From positions 1 through 7,783 of the forward strand of contig DYHL01000123.1 of the NCBI GenBank assembly GCA_020724185.1: a DNA stretch of 7,783 bases, read 5' to 3'. The position numbers and the translations under genes are program-made. The notes under the pieces were generated by a model, which worked only from the letters and a program-made list of their open reading frames with translations, had not been told where the DNA came from and ran no database searches. Position 1 is the stretch's first letter, and the number at the start of each line of letters is the position of its first letter. Of this stretch, positions 1 to 6,350 are shown piece by piece. The DNA comes from Candidatus Nitrosymbiomonas sp. (GTDB taxonomy: Bacteria; Sysuimicrobiota; Sysuimicrobiia; Sysuimicrobiales; Humicultoraceae).

Positions 1-191
1 GCGGGGCCGCTTCGTTGGGGGACGCCAACGACCAAGAGAGCCTGGTCAGTGAGATGGTTGGCCGCGACAGGCCGATGCGCGTGAACGAACGCCTGGGCAC
101 CAAGCCACGCGTCTACTACATCGGCGCCGCGGGCCGGGCTACGATGCCGACGCCCAGCACCGAAGCCTGCAAAGCCTGCCACGGGCAGTAG
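1..191 (+). CDS. C-terminal fragment of a c-type cytochrome (5' end outside window)
   Basis: An open frame enters from the left edge (first complete codon at position 3) and ends at the TAG at 189-191, giving the last 62 residues of a protein. The only recognisable element is a heme c attachment motif at the extreme C terminus, CKACH followed by Gly-Gln and the stop. The visible part before it is polar, ends in a Tyr-Tyr-Ile stretch and contains no membrane segment. This points to a periplasmic cytochrome or a cytochrome domain. A CxxCH this close to the C terminus also occurs in cytochrome P460-like proteins, but too little is visible to assign a family. Its stop codon overlaps the ribosome binding site of the molybdoenzyme gene 11 bp downstream, so the two are very probably co-transcribed and may work together. 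That a heme protein is encoded is fairly secure; its identity is not. Confidence 0.7.
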   Translation, partial: GAASLGDANDQESLVSEMVGRDRPMRVNERLGTKPRVYYIGAAGRATMPTPSTEACKACHGQ

Positions 192-196
192 GGGAG
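191..196 (+). promoter_or_regulatory. Ribosome binding site of the molybdoenzyme gene
   Basis: The purine run GGGGAG lies 6 nt before the ATG at 203 and starts on the last base of the preceding TAG stop codon. It supports ATG 203 as the start and suggests translational coupling with the upstream cytochrome gene. Confidence 0.65.
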
Positions 197-202
197 AGAG
201 GG

Positions 203-3200
203 ATGTTGAAGAAGACACAGCGAACCGATCAAGTCCAGCGCTCCCTGACCAGGCGCGGCCTGATGAGCACCGCGGCCCTGCTGGGCGGCACAGCGCTCTA
301 CCAGCGCATCCAGAACACCCTGCTGACCGCCTCCCCGGCCGAGGCCGCCGAGGCGGTCCCCTATTCGATCAGCCGGCCCGAGAACACGCTGTACACCGTC
401 TGCCTGCAGTGCAACCTGGGCTGCGGGATCAAGGTGCGGCGGATCAAGGACGTCGTGGTCAAGATTGACGGGAACCCCTTGAGCCCGTGGACGATGAACC
501 CGCACCTCCCGTATGCCACGCCGATCGCGGAGGCGGCGACGATTGACGGCGCAATCTGTCCCAAGGGGCAGGCAGGCATCCAGACGGCGTACGATCCCTA
601 CCGGCTACGCGCGGTGCTCAAGCGCGCCGGGCCGCGCGGGTCGGGGAAGTGGAAGACCATCAGCTTCGAGCAGGCGATCAATGAAATCGTCAACGGCGGC
701 CGCCTGTTCGCCGATATTCCCGGCGAGGAGAACCGCCACGTCGAGGGCTTCAAGGACCTCTGGGCGCTGCGCGATCCGGCGCTCGCCCGCACCATGGCAG
801 CTGACGTGGCCGCCATCCGCGCGAAGCGGATGACCGTGGCGGAGTTCAAGCGCAAGCACGCGGCCAGCCTGCAAGTGCTGATCAACCCTGACCATCCCGA
901 CCTGGGCCCCAAGAACAACCAGATCGTGTACGTTCGGGGCCGCGAGAAGGGCGGCCGAGGCGACCTGGTCGGCCGGCTCTTCACCGACGCGCTGGGTACC
1001 GTCAACCGACACGGGCACACCACGGTGTGCCAGGGATCGCTGTACTTCGCCGGCATGGCGATGAGCGACCAGTACAGCGGCGGCCGGTGGTCCGGCGGCC
1101 GCAAGTGGTACTGGCAGGCTGACCTGGAGAGCGCCGAGTTCGTGCTCTTCGTCGGCTCTAACGTCCTCGAAGGCGGTTACGGCCCGCCCCTGCGCGCGGG
1201 CAAGGTCACCGGCGGCATCGCCTCGGGCAAGATGAAGATCGCGGTGCTGGACCCGCGCTTCTCGCCGCTTGCGGCCAAGGCCTGGAAGTGGCTGCCCACC
1301 ATCCCCGGAACCGATACTGCGGTGGCGATGGCCATGATGCGCTGGATCATCGAGGAGCGGCGCTACGACGCCCGCTACCTGGCCAACGCCAACCGGGCGG
1401 CCGCGACCGCGGACGGCGAGCCCACCTGGAGCAACGCGCCCTGGCTGGTGAAGGTCGAGCGGGGCAAGCCGGGCCGCTTCCTGCGGGCGGCGGAGATCGG
1501 GCTGTCGGATCGCGACCTATTTGTGGTACTCAAGGACGGTCGGCCGGTCGCGGTCGACCCCTACGACACCCGCACGGCCGTAGAGGGCGATCTGTTCGTG
1601 GACGCGATGGTCGGCCAGTTCCACGTTAAGAGCGCCTTCCAGTTGCTTTCCGAGGAGACGCGCAAGCGGACCATCTCTGCCTGGGCGGCGCTGGCGGGCG
1701 TGAAGACCGAAGACGTCGTGGAACTGGCGAAGGAGTTCGTCTCCCACGGCAAGCGCGCGGTTGCGGACGTGCACCGTGGGGTGAGCCAGCACACCAACGG
1801 TTTCTACAACAGCCTGGCCTGGTTCAACCTGAACATGCTGGTCGGCAACTACGACTGGCGCGGCGGCTCGGCCTGGGGGCGGGCGTTCGACCAGACCGGG
1901 AGCGCGGCCGGGGCGCCTTTCAACGTGCGAGCGCTGCACCCCAACCGCGCGACGCCGTTTGGGGTCAGCATCATTCGCCACGAAACTACCTACGAGGAGT
2001 CCACGCTGTTCCAAGGGTACCCGGCGAAGCGGCCGTGGTTCCCGCTGGCGAGCGACATCTACCAGGAGGTCGTCCCCTCGGCAGGCGACGCCTACCCTTA
2101 CCCGGTCAAGATACTCTACCTGCACATGGGCTCTCCGGTCTACGCGCTCCCGGCCGGCCACACCAACATCGAGATCCTGTCCGATGTCAACAAGATCCCG
2201 CTGTTCATCGCCACCGACATCATCGTAGGCACTTCCACGATGTACGCCGACTACATCTTCCCTGACCTGACCTACCTGGAGCGGTGGGAGTTCCAGGGGA
2301 CCCACCCGAACGTGCTGCCCCGAGTGCAGCCGATCTTCAGCCCGGTGATTCCTCCGCTGACCCGGCTGGTGAAGGTCTTCGGGCAGGAGATCCCGCTCTC
2401 GCACGAGGCGCTGATGATGGGCATCGCGGAGAAGCTAGGCCTGTCGGGCTTCGGCCCCGGCGGCTTTAGCCCAGGGGTGGATTTCCTACGGCCCGACGAC
2501 CTCTACGTCAGGCTGGCGGCGAACGTGGCGTTTGGCGCCCGGGCCGGCGACGAGGTGCCCGACGCCTCTCTCGAAGAGGAACGCCTGTTCCTGGCCAGCC
2601 GCGCCCACCTGCCCAGGTCGGTATTCGACCCCGAGCGTTGGAAGGCGATCCTGGGCGAGCGCTGGTGGCGCAAGATGGTCTACGTGCTCAACCGGGGCGG
2701 CCGGTTCGACGACTACGAACGGGCCTTCGACGGCGAGAAGCTACGGGGACACTACGGCACGCTGGTCAACATGTACATGGAGAAGGTCGCCACAACCATC
2801 AACTCGATGACCGGGCAGACACTCCCGGGCCTGGCCACATACCTGCCCATTGCCGACAGCCTCGGCCGGCCGATCCGCGACGAGGCGAAGGGCTATGATC
2901 TCCACCTGATCACCAACCGCACGATGCGGCAGACCAAGAGCCGCACCATCACCAACTACTGGCTGAGCGCTATCGAGCCCGAGAACTTCGTGGTGATGAA
3001 CCCGAAGGACGCCGAGAGGCGTGGGCTGAAGGACGGCGACGCGGTCAGGATCGTCTCGGCCACCAACCCCGAAGGCGCGGTGGACCTTAAGAACGGCACC
3101 AAAAAGCCGATGGTTGGCAAGCTTCAGGTGAAGGAGGGGATCCGGCCTGGCGTGGTGACCTTCTCGCTGGGCTACGGGCACTGGGCCACCGGGGCGGCCG

Positions 3201-3370
3201 ACGTTGTGATCAACGACCGGCGGATAAAGGGCGATCCCCGCCGGGCGACCGGGATTCACGCCAACGCCGCGTTCCGAACCGACCCGCACATGCCCAACAC
3301 CTGCCTCTCGGACATCGTTGGGGCGAGCGCCGTGTTCTACGACACGAAGGTGAAAGTAGTGCCTGCCTAG
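203..3370 (+). CDS. Tat-exported molybdopterin oxidoreductase, tetrathionate/arsenate reductase-like catalytic subunit (TtrA-like)
   Basis: A 1055-residue Mo-bisPGD enzyme, exported folded. The N terminus has a twin-arginine signal (Thr16-Arg17-Arg18-Gly-Leu-Met, then a hydrophobic stretch), with likely cleavage near residues 44-49. A [4Fe-4S] motif follows: C67-x2-C70-x3-C74-x44-C119, with CPKG at the fourth Cys. Cys276 in TTVCQGSL sits where Cys ligates Mo in this branch, so it is not an Asp-ligated type II (NarG/EbdA) enzyme. The IPGTD motif and the C-terminal dinucleotide-binding domain (from about residue 898, with NPEG and GHWATG around His993) recall TtrA, as do the length (TtrA is about 1000 residues) and the NPDHPDLGPKNNQ stretch before the Mo-Cys. 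Related arsenate and selenate reductases share these traits, so the substrate is unproven. Start ATG 203 has a good ribosome binding site. No TtrB-type ferredoxin, NrfD-like anchor or chaperone gene is adjacent. Family is secure, the TtrA-like subclass probable. Confidence 0.85.
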   Translation: MLKKTQRTDQVQRSLTRRGLMSTAALLGGTALYQRIQNTLLTASPAEAAEAVPYSISRPENTLYTVCLQCNLGCGIKVRRIKDVVVKIDGNPLSPWTMNPHLPYATPIAEAATIDGAICPKGQAGIQTAYDPYRLRAVLKRAGPRGSGKWKTISFEQAINEIVNGGRLFADIPGEENRHVEGFKDLWALRDPALARTMAADVAAIRAKRMTVAEFKRKHAASLQVLINPDHPDLGPKNNQIVYVRGREKGGRGDLVGRLFTDALGTVNRHGHTTVCQGSLYFAGMAMSDQYSGGRWSGGRKWYWQADLESAEFVLFVGSNVLEGGYGPPLRAGKVTGGIASGKMKIAVLDPRFSPLAAKAWKWLPTIPGTDTAVAMAMMRWIIEERRYDARYLANANRAAATADGEPTWSNAPWLVKVERGKPGRFLRAAEIGLSDRDLFVVLKDGRPVAVDPYDTRTAVEGDLFVDAMVGQFHVKSAFQLLSEETRKRTISAWAALAGVKTEDVVELAKEFVSHGKRAVADVHRGVSQHTNGFYNSLAWFNLNMLVGNYDWRGGSAWGRAFDQTGSAAGAPFNVRALHPNRATPFGVSIIRHETTYEESTLFQGYPAKRPWFPLASDIYQEVVPSAGDAYPYPVKILYLHMGSPVYALPAGHTNIEILSDVNKIPLFIATDIIVGTSTMYADYIFPDLTYLERWEFQGTHPNVLPRVQPIFSPVIPPLTRLVKVFGQEIPLSHEALMMGIAEKLGLSGFGPGGFSPGVDFLRPDDLYVRLAANVAFGARAGDEVPDASLEEERLFLASRAHLPRSVFDPERWKAILGERWWRKMVYVLNRGGRFDDYERAFDGEKLRGHYGTLVNMYMEKVATTINSMTGQTLPGLATYLPIADSLGRPIRDEAKGYDLHLITNRTMRQTKSRTITNYWLSAIEPENFVVMNPKDAERRGLKDGDAVRIVSATNPEGAVDLKNGTKKPMVGKLQVKEGIRPGVVTFSLGYGHWATGAADVVINDRRIKGDPRRATGIHANAAFRTDPHMPNTCLSDIVGASAVFYDTKVKVVPA

Positions 3371-3394
3371 GTAAGCGACGGGGGGAACGAGGAC

Positions 3395-3420
3395 GGGGCC
3401 GGGGCGTGCGCCCCGGCCCT
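3395..3420 (+). terminator. GC-rich hairpin after the molybdoenzyme gene (possible terminator or mRNA-processing element)
   Basis: A perfect 10-bp stem (GGGCCGGGGC at 3396-3405 with GCCCCGGCCC at 3410-3419) closes a 4-nt GTGC loop, and a G-T pair extends it outward at 3395/3420. It lies 25 bp after the stop codon at 3368-3370. No T tract follows (the next bases are cgcctaacaaagg), so it is not a textbook intrinsic terminator. It may be a weak terminator, a transcript-stabilising 3' end, or an attenuator between the molybdoenzyme and the Rieske/cytochrome b set. Confidence 0.5.
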
Positions 3421-3460
3421 CGCCTAACAAAGGTATTCCGGGTGTCAAGGGGGAAGTCAT

Positions 3461-3476
3461 AAAGGACTAGTTCTTT
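3461..3476. promoter_or_regulatory. Imperfect 16-bp palindrome just upstream of the Rieske gene
   Basis: AAAGGACTAGTTCTTT reads the same on both strands except for one symmetric base pair (14 of 16 positions). It lies in the only AT-rich part of the window and ends 1 bp before the GGAGGG ribosome binding site of the Rieske gene. It could be an operator or a small mRNA hairpin (AAAGGA pairing with TTCTTT, one G-U pair, CTAG loop) next to the Shine-Dalgarno sequence. No regulator family is recognised, and chance occurrence is possible. Confidence 0.3.
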
Positions 3477-3477
3477 T

Positions 3478-3483
3478 GGAGGG
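3478..3483 (+). promoter_or_regulatory. Ribosome binding site that fixes the GTG start of the Rieske gene
   Basis: GGAGGG lies 6 nt before GTG 3490. No in-frame ATG precedes the twin-arginine segment, so this site decides the start codon. Confidence 0.75.
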
Positions 3484-3489
3484 TGCGGG

Positions 3490-3936
3490 GTGGTTCGACA
3501 GCCGCTACGTGTCACCCGGAGATCGCTGGCCGACCTCCTGCTCGCCGCCGGCCTGGCGGGCCTGGCCGGTACCGTGCTGTATCCGCTGGTCCGCTACCTG
3601 ATCCCCCCAAAGGTCAAGGAGGTCACCGCCGGCAGCATAGTGGCGGCTAAGGTCGGCGACCTCCCACCGAACTCAGGCAAGATCCTTCTCTTCGGCGGCA
3701 AGCCTGCCATCCTGGTGCACACCTCCCAGGGGACGTACAAGGCCTTCACCGCGGTATGCACGCACCTGGCCTGTACGGTGCAGTACCGGCCGGACTTCGG
3801 GCACATCTGGTGCGCCTGTCACGACGGCCACTTCGACCTCAATGGACAGGTCATCGGCGGCCCACCTCCACGGCCCCTCGCAGAGTTCACCGTGACCGTC
3901 AAGGGCACCGAGATCGTGGTAACCCGGCCGGCGTAG
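3490..3936 (+). CDS. Rieske [2Fe-2S] protein of a bc-type quinol oxidoreductase
   Basis: A 148-residue Rieske protein starting at GTG. It takes electrons from quinol at the Qo site of its cytochrome b partner and passes them to c-type hemes outside the membrane. The N terminus has a Tat-like pair (Thr9-Arg10-Arg11) followed by a hydrophobic segment to about residue 31 that should stay as the membrane anchor. The cluster boxes are complete: CTHLAC (Cys90, His92, Cys95) and CACHDGHF (Cys108, Cys110, His111). Cys90, His92, Cys108 and His111 are the expected cluster ligands, and Cys95-Cys110 the expected disulfide. The GGPPPRPL proline loop follows at 123-130. Compared with mitochondrial-type Rieske proteins, the Ser and Tyr that raise the redox potential in box II are Gly113 and Phe115, which suggests a lower-potential, menaquinol-type centre. 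Cytochrome b starts 7 bp downstream, so the two are clearly one operon. Confidence 0.95.
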   Translation: MVRQPLRVTRRSLADLLLAAGLAGLAGTVLYPLVRYLIPPKVKEVTAGSIVAAKVGDLPPNSGKILLFGGKPAILVHTSQGTYKAFTAVCTHLACTVQYRPDFGHIWCACHDGHFDLNGQVIGGPPPRPLAEFTVTVKGTEIVVTRPA

Positions 3937-3943
3937 GCGGGCA

Positions 3944-4996
3944 ATGGGGATTGGTGCCTGGCTCGAGGACCGGCTCAGGTGGCGCGCCGCTGACGCATTC
4001 CTGCGCCATAAGACCGTGCCGGTCACCCGGCACGGGTATGTGTACTACTTCGGCGGCATTACCCTCTTCTTGTTCCTGGTCCAGGTCGTTACAGGGCTGC
4101 TGCTCCTGATGTACTACCGTCCCACCGCCGACGCGGCGCATGAGAGCGTGCGGTTCATCATGGCCAGGGTGCAGTTCGGGTGGCTGGTCCGGTCGGTGCA
4201 CAGTTGGACCGCCAACCTCATGGTCTTCTGGGCGTTTGCCCACATGTTTGGTGCGTTCTTCGTCCGGGCGTATCGGCGCCCCAGGGAGATGACCTGGATC
4301 TCGGGCGCGCTGCTCCTGTTCATCACGCTGGCGTTCGGCTTCACCGGCTACCTGCTACCGTGGAACACGCTGGCCTACTTCGCCACCAAGGTCGGGACGG
4401 AGATCGTAGGGGCGGTGCCGCTGATTGGTCATCCCCTGCTGGTCCTGTTGCGTGGAGGGGAGGACGTCACCGAGGCCACGTTGAGCCGCTTCTTCGGAAT
4501 TCATGTCGCGATCCTGCCGGCGCTCACGACCATGGTGCTGGGCCTGCATCTGTTCCTGGTGCAGTTGCACGGGATGAGCCGGCCCGACGCGCGCGGGCCT
4601 GCGCGGTCGATGGCGTTTGTGCCTGCCTTCGTATTGCGCGAGGCGATGGTGTGGCTCCTGATCACCGGCGTCCTGGTCACCCTGGCGGTGCTGCTGCCGT
4701 GGCCCGTGGGCGAGAAGGCCGATCCCCTGGCGTCGGCGCCGGCCGGGATCAGGCCCGAGTGGTACTTCGTCTTCATGTTCCACACGCTGAAACTGATCCC
4801 GTCGCACGTGCTAGGCCTGGAGGGCGAGCAGCTCGGCGTCATCGCATTCATGCTCGCGGCAGCGGTGGTGCTGGCTGTGCCGCTGCTGGTTCGGGATGAT
4901 GGGGCCGGTCGCGCGAGCCGGGTGGCCGCCGCGGTCGGCGCCTTCGGCGCGCTGTACATGATCGGCATGACGATCCTGGGATACCTGAGGCCGTAG
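3944..4996 (+). CDS. Cytochrome b, fused b6/subunit IV type, of a quinol:cytochrome c oxidoreductase
   Basis: A 350-residue integral membrane protein that would oxidise quinol, split its electrons between the Rieske protein and two b hemes, and re-reduce quinone. Residues 1-215 align by eye with chloroplast-type cytochrome b6 (YYRPT at 57-61, FGWLVRSVH ending at His86, PREMTW, GYLLPW). The rest is a subunit-IV-like part with the Qo motif PEWY at 271-274. The heme ligands are His86-x13-His100 and His187-x14-His202; the 13/14 spacing is b6-like, whereas bc1 has 13/13. About seven membrane helices are visible (roughly 36-56, 80-105, 115-137, 185-207, 233-253, 297-315, 327-348), so b6 and subunit IV are fused. 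Position 35, which carries the heme ci cysteine in b6, is Tyr. ATG 3944 follows the Rieske stop by 7 bp with a weak AGGCGG site. Its stop codon directly abuts the next gene. Confidence 0.95.
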   Translation: MGIGAWLEDRLRWRAADAFLRHKTVPVTRHGYVYYFGGITLFLFLVQVVTGLLLLMYYRPTADAAHESVRFIMARVQFGWLVRSVHSWTANLMVFWAFAHMFGAFFVRAYRRPREMTWISGALLLFITLAFGFTGYLLPWNTLAYFATKVGTEIVGAVPLIGHPLLVLLRGGEDVTEATLSRFFGIHVAILPALTTMVLGLHLFLVQLHGMSRPDARGPARSMAFVPAFVLREAMVWLLITGVLVTLAVLLPWPVGEKADPLASAPAGIRPEWYFVFMFHTLKLIPSHVLGLEGEQLGVIAFMLAAAVVLAVPLLVRDDGAGRASRVAAAVGAFGALYMIGMTILGYLRP

Positions 4997-6277
4997 ATGC
5001 CGGATCGCGCTCGATGGTGCGTCATCACCGCGGTCGCCGGGTTGCTCTGGTTCTTCTCCACCGGGCTGGCCGCTGCGGCGCCGGCGCCGCAGACCGTGCC
5101 TGAGCCGCCGTCCGATGGTTGTATCACCTGCCACCGTAACCTGGGCGGCCGTCTCGCCGCACCCGCGTTGAAGATCGCCGACGACATCCACGTCCGTCGC
5201 GGGTTCACATGTACCGCCTGTCACGGGGGCGACGCGAAGGCCCCGGGCATGGAGGCCATGGATCCCAAGCGCGGCTTCGTCGGGCGGCCGAAGCCCGCGG
5301 ACCTGCCTGCGGTGTGCGGCAAGTGCCACAGCAGCCCGGAGATAATGCGCCGGTTCAACCCCCGGATCCCGACCGACGAGGTGGCGCGATTCCAGACCAG
5401 CGTGCACGGGCAGAAGCTGAGCGCTGGCGACCAACGGGTGGCCACGTGCACCAGTTGTCACGGCGTACATCCCATTCTGGCTGTGACCGACAGCCGGTCG
5501 CCGGTCTTTCCGAGCAGCGTGCCCGCGACCTGCGCACGCTGCCACGCCGACGCCGCCTACATGAAGCCCTACGGCATCCCGATCACGCAGTACGCGGAGT
5601 ACAAGACCAGCGTGCACGGCGAGGCGCTGCTCGGGCGGGGCAGCAAGCAGGCCCCCGCCTGCAACGACTGCCACGGCAACCACGGTGCGGTGCCGCCGGG
5701 TGTTGACTCGGTGGCCAACGTCTGCGCGCAGTGCCACGGTTCGCAGCGGGACCTGTTCACCCGCAGCCCGCACAGGGCCGCTTTTGAGAGTATGGGCCTG
5801 CCGCAGTGCACGGCATGCCACGGCAACCACCAGATCAGCAGGCCCTCTGATGAGATGGTCGGGACAAGCCCCCCGGCGGTGTGCGCTCAGTGCCACCAGG
5901 CAGACAGCAAGGGCGGGGTAGCCGCGAAGGTCATTCGCACGGCGCTGGAGGACCTCAAGCAGAGCACGGCGGCCGCCGGGGATCTCGTCGCCCGCGCAGA
6001 GAACGCGGGCATGGACATGAGCGACGCCAAGCTTCCCCTGAGCGACGCGCGGACGCAGCTCATCCTCGCGCGCAACCTGGCGCACGGCCTGTCATTGCGC
6101 GAGGTACAGTCCGCCACCTCCGAGGGCGTCGGTCTCAGCCGCAAGGCCGCCGATCTGGGTCGGGCCGGGCTCGCCGAGATCGAGTTCAGGCGACGGGGCT
6201 TGGTAGCGGCTCTTGTGGTCATCGCCGTGCTGTCGCTGGGTCTCTACCTCAAGACCCGAACCACACCAGGACCGTGA
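4997..6277 (+). CDS. Membrane-anchored nine-heme cytochrome c
   Basis: A 426-residue exported multiheme cytochrome, probably the electron acceptor of the Rieske/cytochrome b pair in place of c1 or f. Residues 1-28 form a signal peptide. Nine CxxCH sites begin at Cys42, 72, 107, 151, 179, 222, 243, 271 and 296. After the first, they form four pairs, each preceded by a possible distal ligand: His65, His137, His207 and His259. Three pairs have CHGxH after the first heme (extra His158, His229, His278). This looks like tandem duplication of a two-heme module. Residues 301-397 have no heme sites and are Ala/Leu/charged, likely helical. Residues 401-418 form a hydrophobic anchor preceded by Arg398-400, leaving a short basic tail. 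The ATG immediately follows the cytochrome b TAG with no gap, and GAGG (4987-4990) lies 6 nt before it, implying tight co-translation. Family-level call secure; the named homolog is unknown. Confidence 0.93.
   Translation: MPDRARWCVITAVAGLLWFFSTGLAAAAPAPQTVPEPPSDGCITCHRNLGGRLAAPALKIADDIHVRRGFTCTACHGGDAKAPGMEAMDPKRGFVGRPKPADLPAVCGKCHSSPEIMRRFNPRIPTDEVARFQTSVHGQKLSAGDQRVATCTSCHGVHPILAVTDSRSPVFPSSVPATCARCHADAAYMKPYGIPITQYAEYKTSVHGEALLGRGSKQAPACNDCHGNHGAVPPGVDSVANVCAQCHGSQRDLFTRSPHRAAFESMGLPQCTACHGNHQISRPSDEMVGTSPPAVCAQCHQADSKGGVAAKVIRTALEDLKQSTAAAGDLVARAENAGMDMSDAKLPLSDARTQLILARNLAHGLSLREVQSATSEGVGLSRKAADLGRAGLAEIEFRRRGLVAALVVIAVLSLGLYLKTRTTPGP
5394..5619 (+). repeat. 16-nt direct repeat pair marking the duplicated heme module
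   Basis: AGACCAGCGTGCACGG occurs at 5394-5409 and again at 5604-5619, exactly 210 nt (70 codons) apart and in the same frame. Both copies encode Thr-Ser-Val-His-Gly ahead of a heme pair in the nonaheme cytochrome. Identity at the DNA level fits internal duplication, although codon preference and selection on the motif could also keep it alike. Confidence 0.6.
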
Positions 6278-6339
6278 CAGGGCACGCAGGCTCGCTGGTC
6301 AGACGATTGATTCCACCGTGCGCGGTCGTCGCGCAGACT

Positions 6340-6344
6340 GGAGG
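6340..6344 (+). promoter_or_regulatory. Ribosome binding site that fixes the start of the last gene at 6351
   Basis: GGAGG lies 6 nt before ATG 6351, which opens a clear signal peptide. The reading frame is open further upstream to 6213, inside the preceding gene, but this site and the signal sequence favour 6351. Confidence 0.75.
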
Positions 6345-6350
6345 CTAACG

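Noticed and set aside
1517..2404. Antisense open frame (295 codons) inside the molybdoenzyme gene
   Set aside because: Arg/Val/Asp-rich shadow of the secure + strand gene, with no domain or convincing ribosome binding site.
3443..3448. TTGACA on the minus strand as a -35 element
   Set aside because: The sequence 17 bp further along the minus strand (TAGGCG) is a poor -10, and no minus-strand gene is supported.
2741..3460. Antisense open frame (239 codons) covering the end of the molybdoenzyme gene and the hairpin gap
   Set aside because: Composition of a shadow frame, and it mostly overlaps the conserved dinucleotide-binding domain on the other strand.
3434..3463. Possible sigma-70 promoter before the Rieske gene (CATAAA at 3458-3463 as a -10 element)
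   Set aside because: The -10 matches only four of six bases, and no acceptable -35 lies 16-18 bp upstream.
4811..6085. Long antisense open frame (424 codons) over the cytochrome b end and nonaheme gene
   Set aside because: It lies opposite genes with unmistakable heme motifs, its translation is Arg/His/Ala/Val-rich without recognisable domains, and long antisense frames are expected in GC-rich coding DNA.
6213..6350. N-terminal extension of the EDH-like cytochrome to an upstream ATG at 6213
   Set aside because: It would overlap the nonaheme gene by 65 bp and bury the signal peptide. GGAGG 6 nt before ATG 6351 gives a better start.
6278..6350. Regulatory element in the 73-bp gap before the last gene
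   Set aside because: Apart from the ribosome binding site, only a 4-bp inverted repeat (ACCG...CGGT) was seen, which is not distinguishable from chance.
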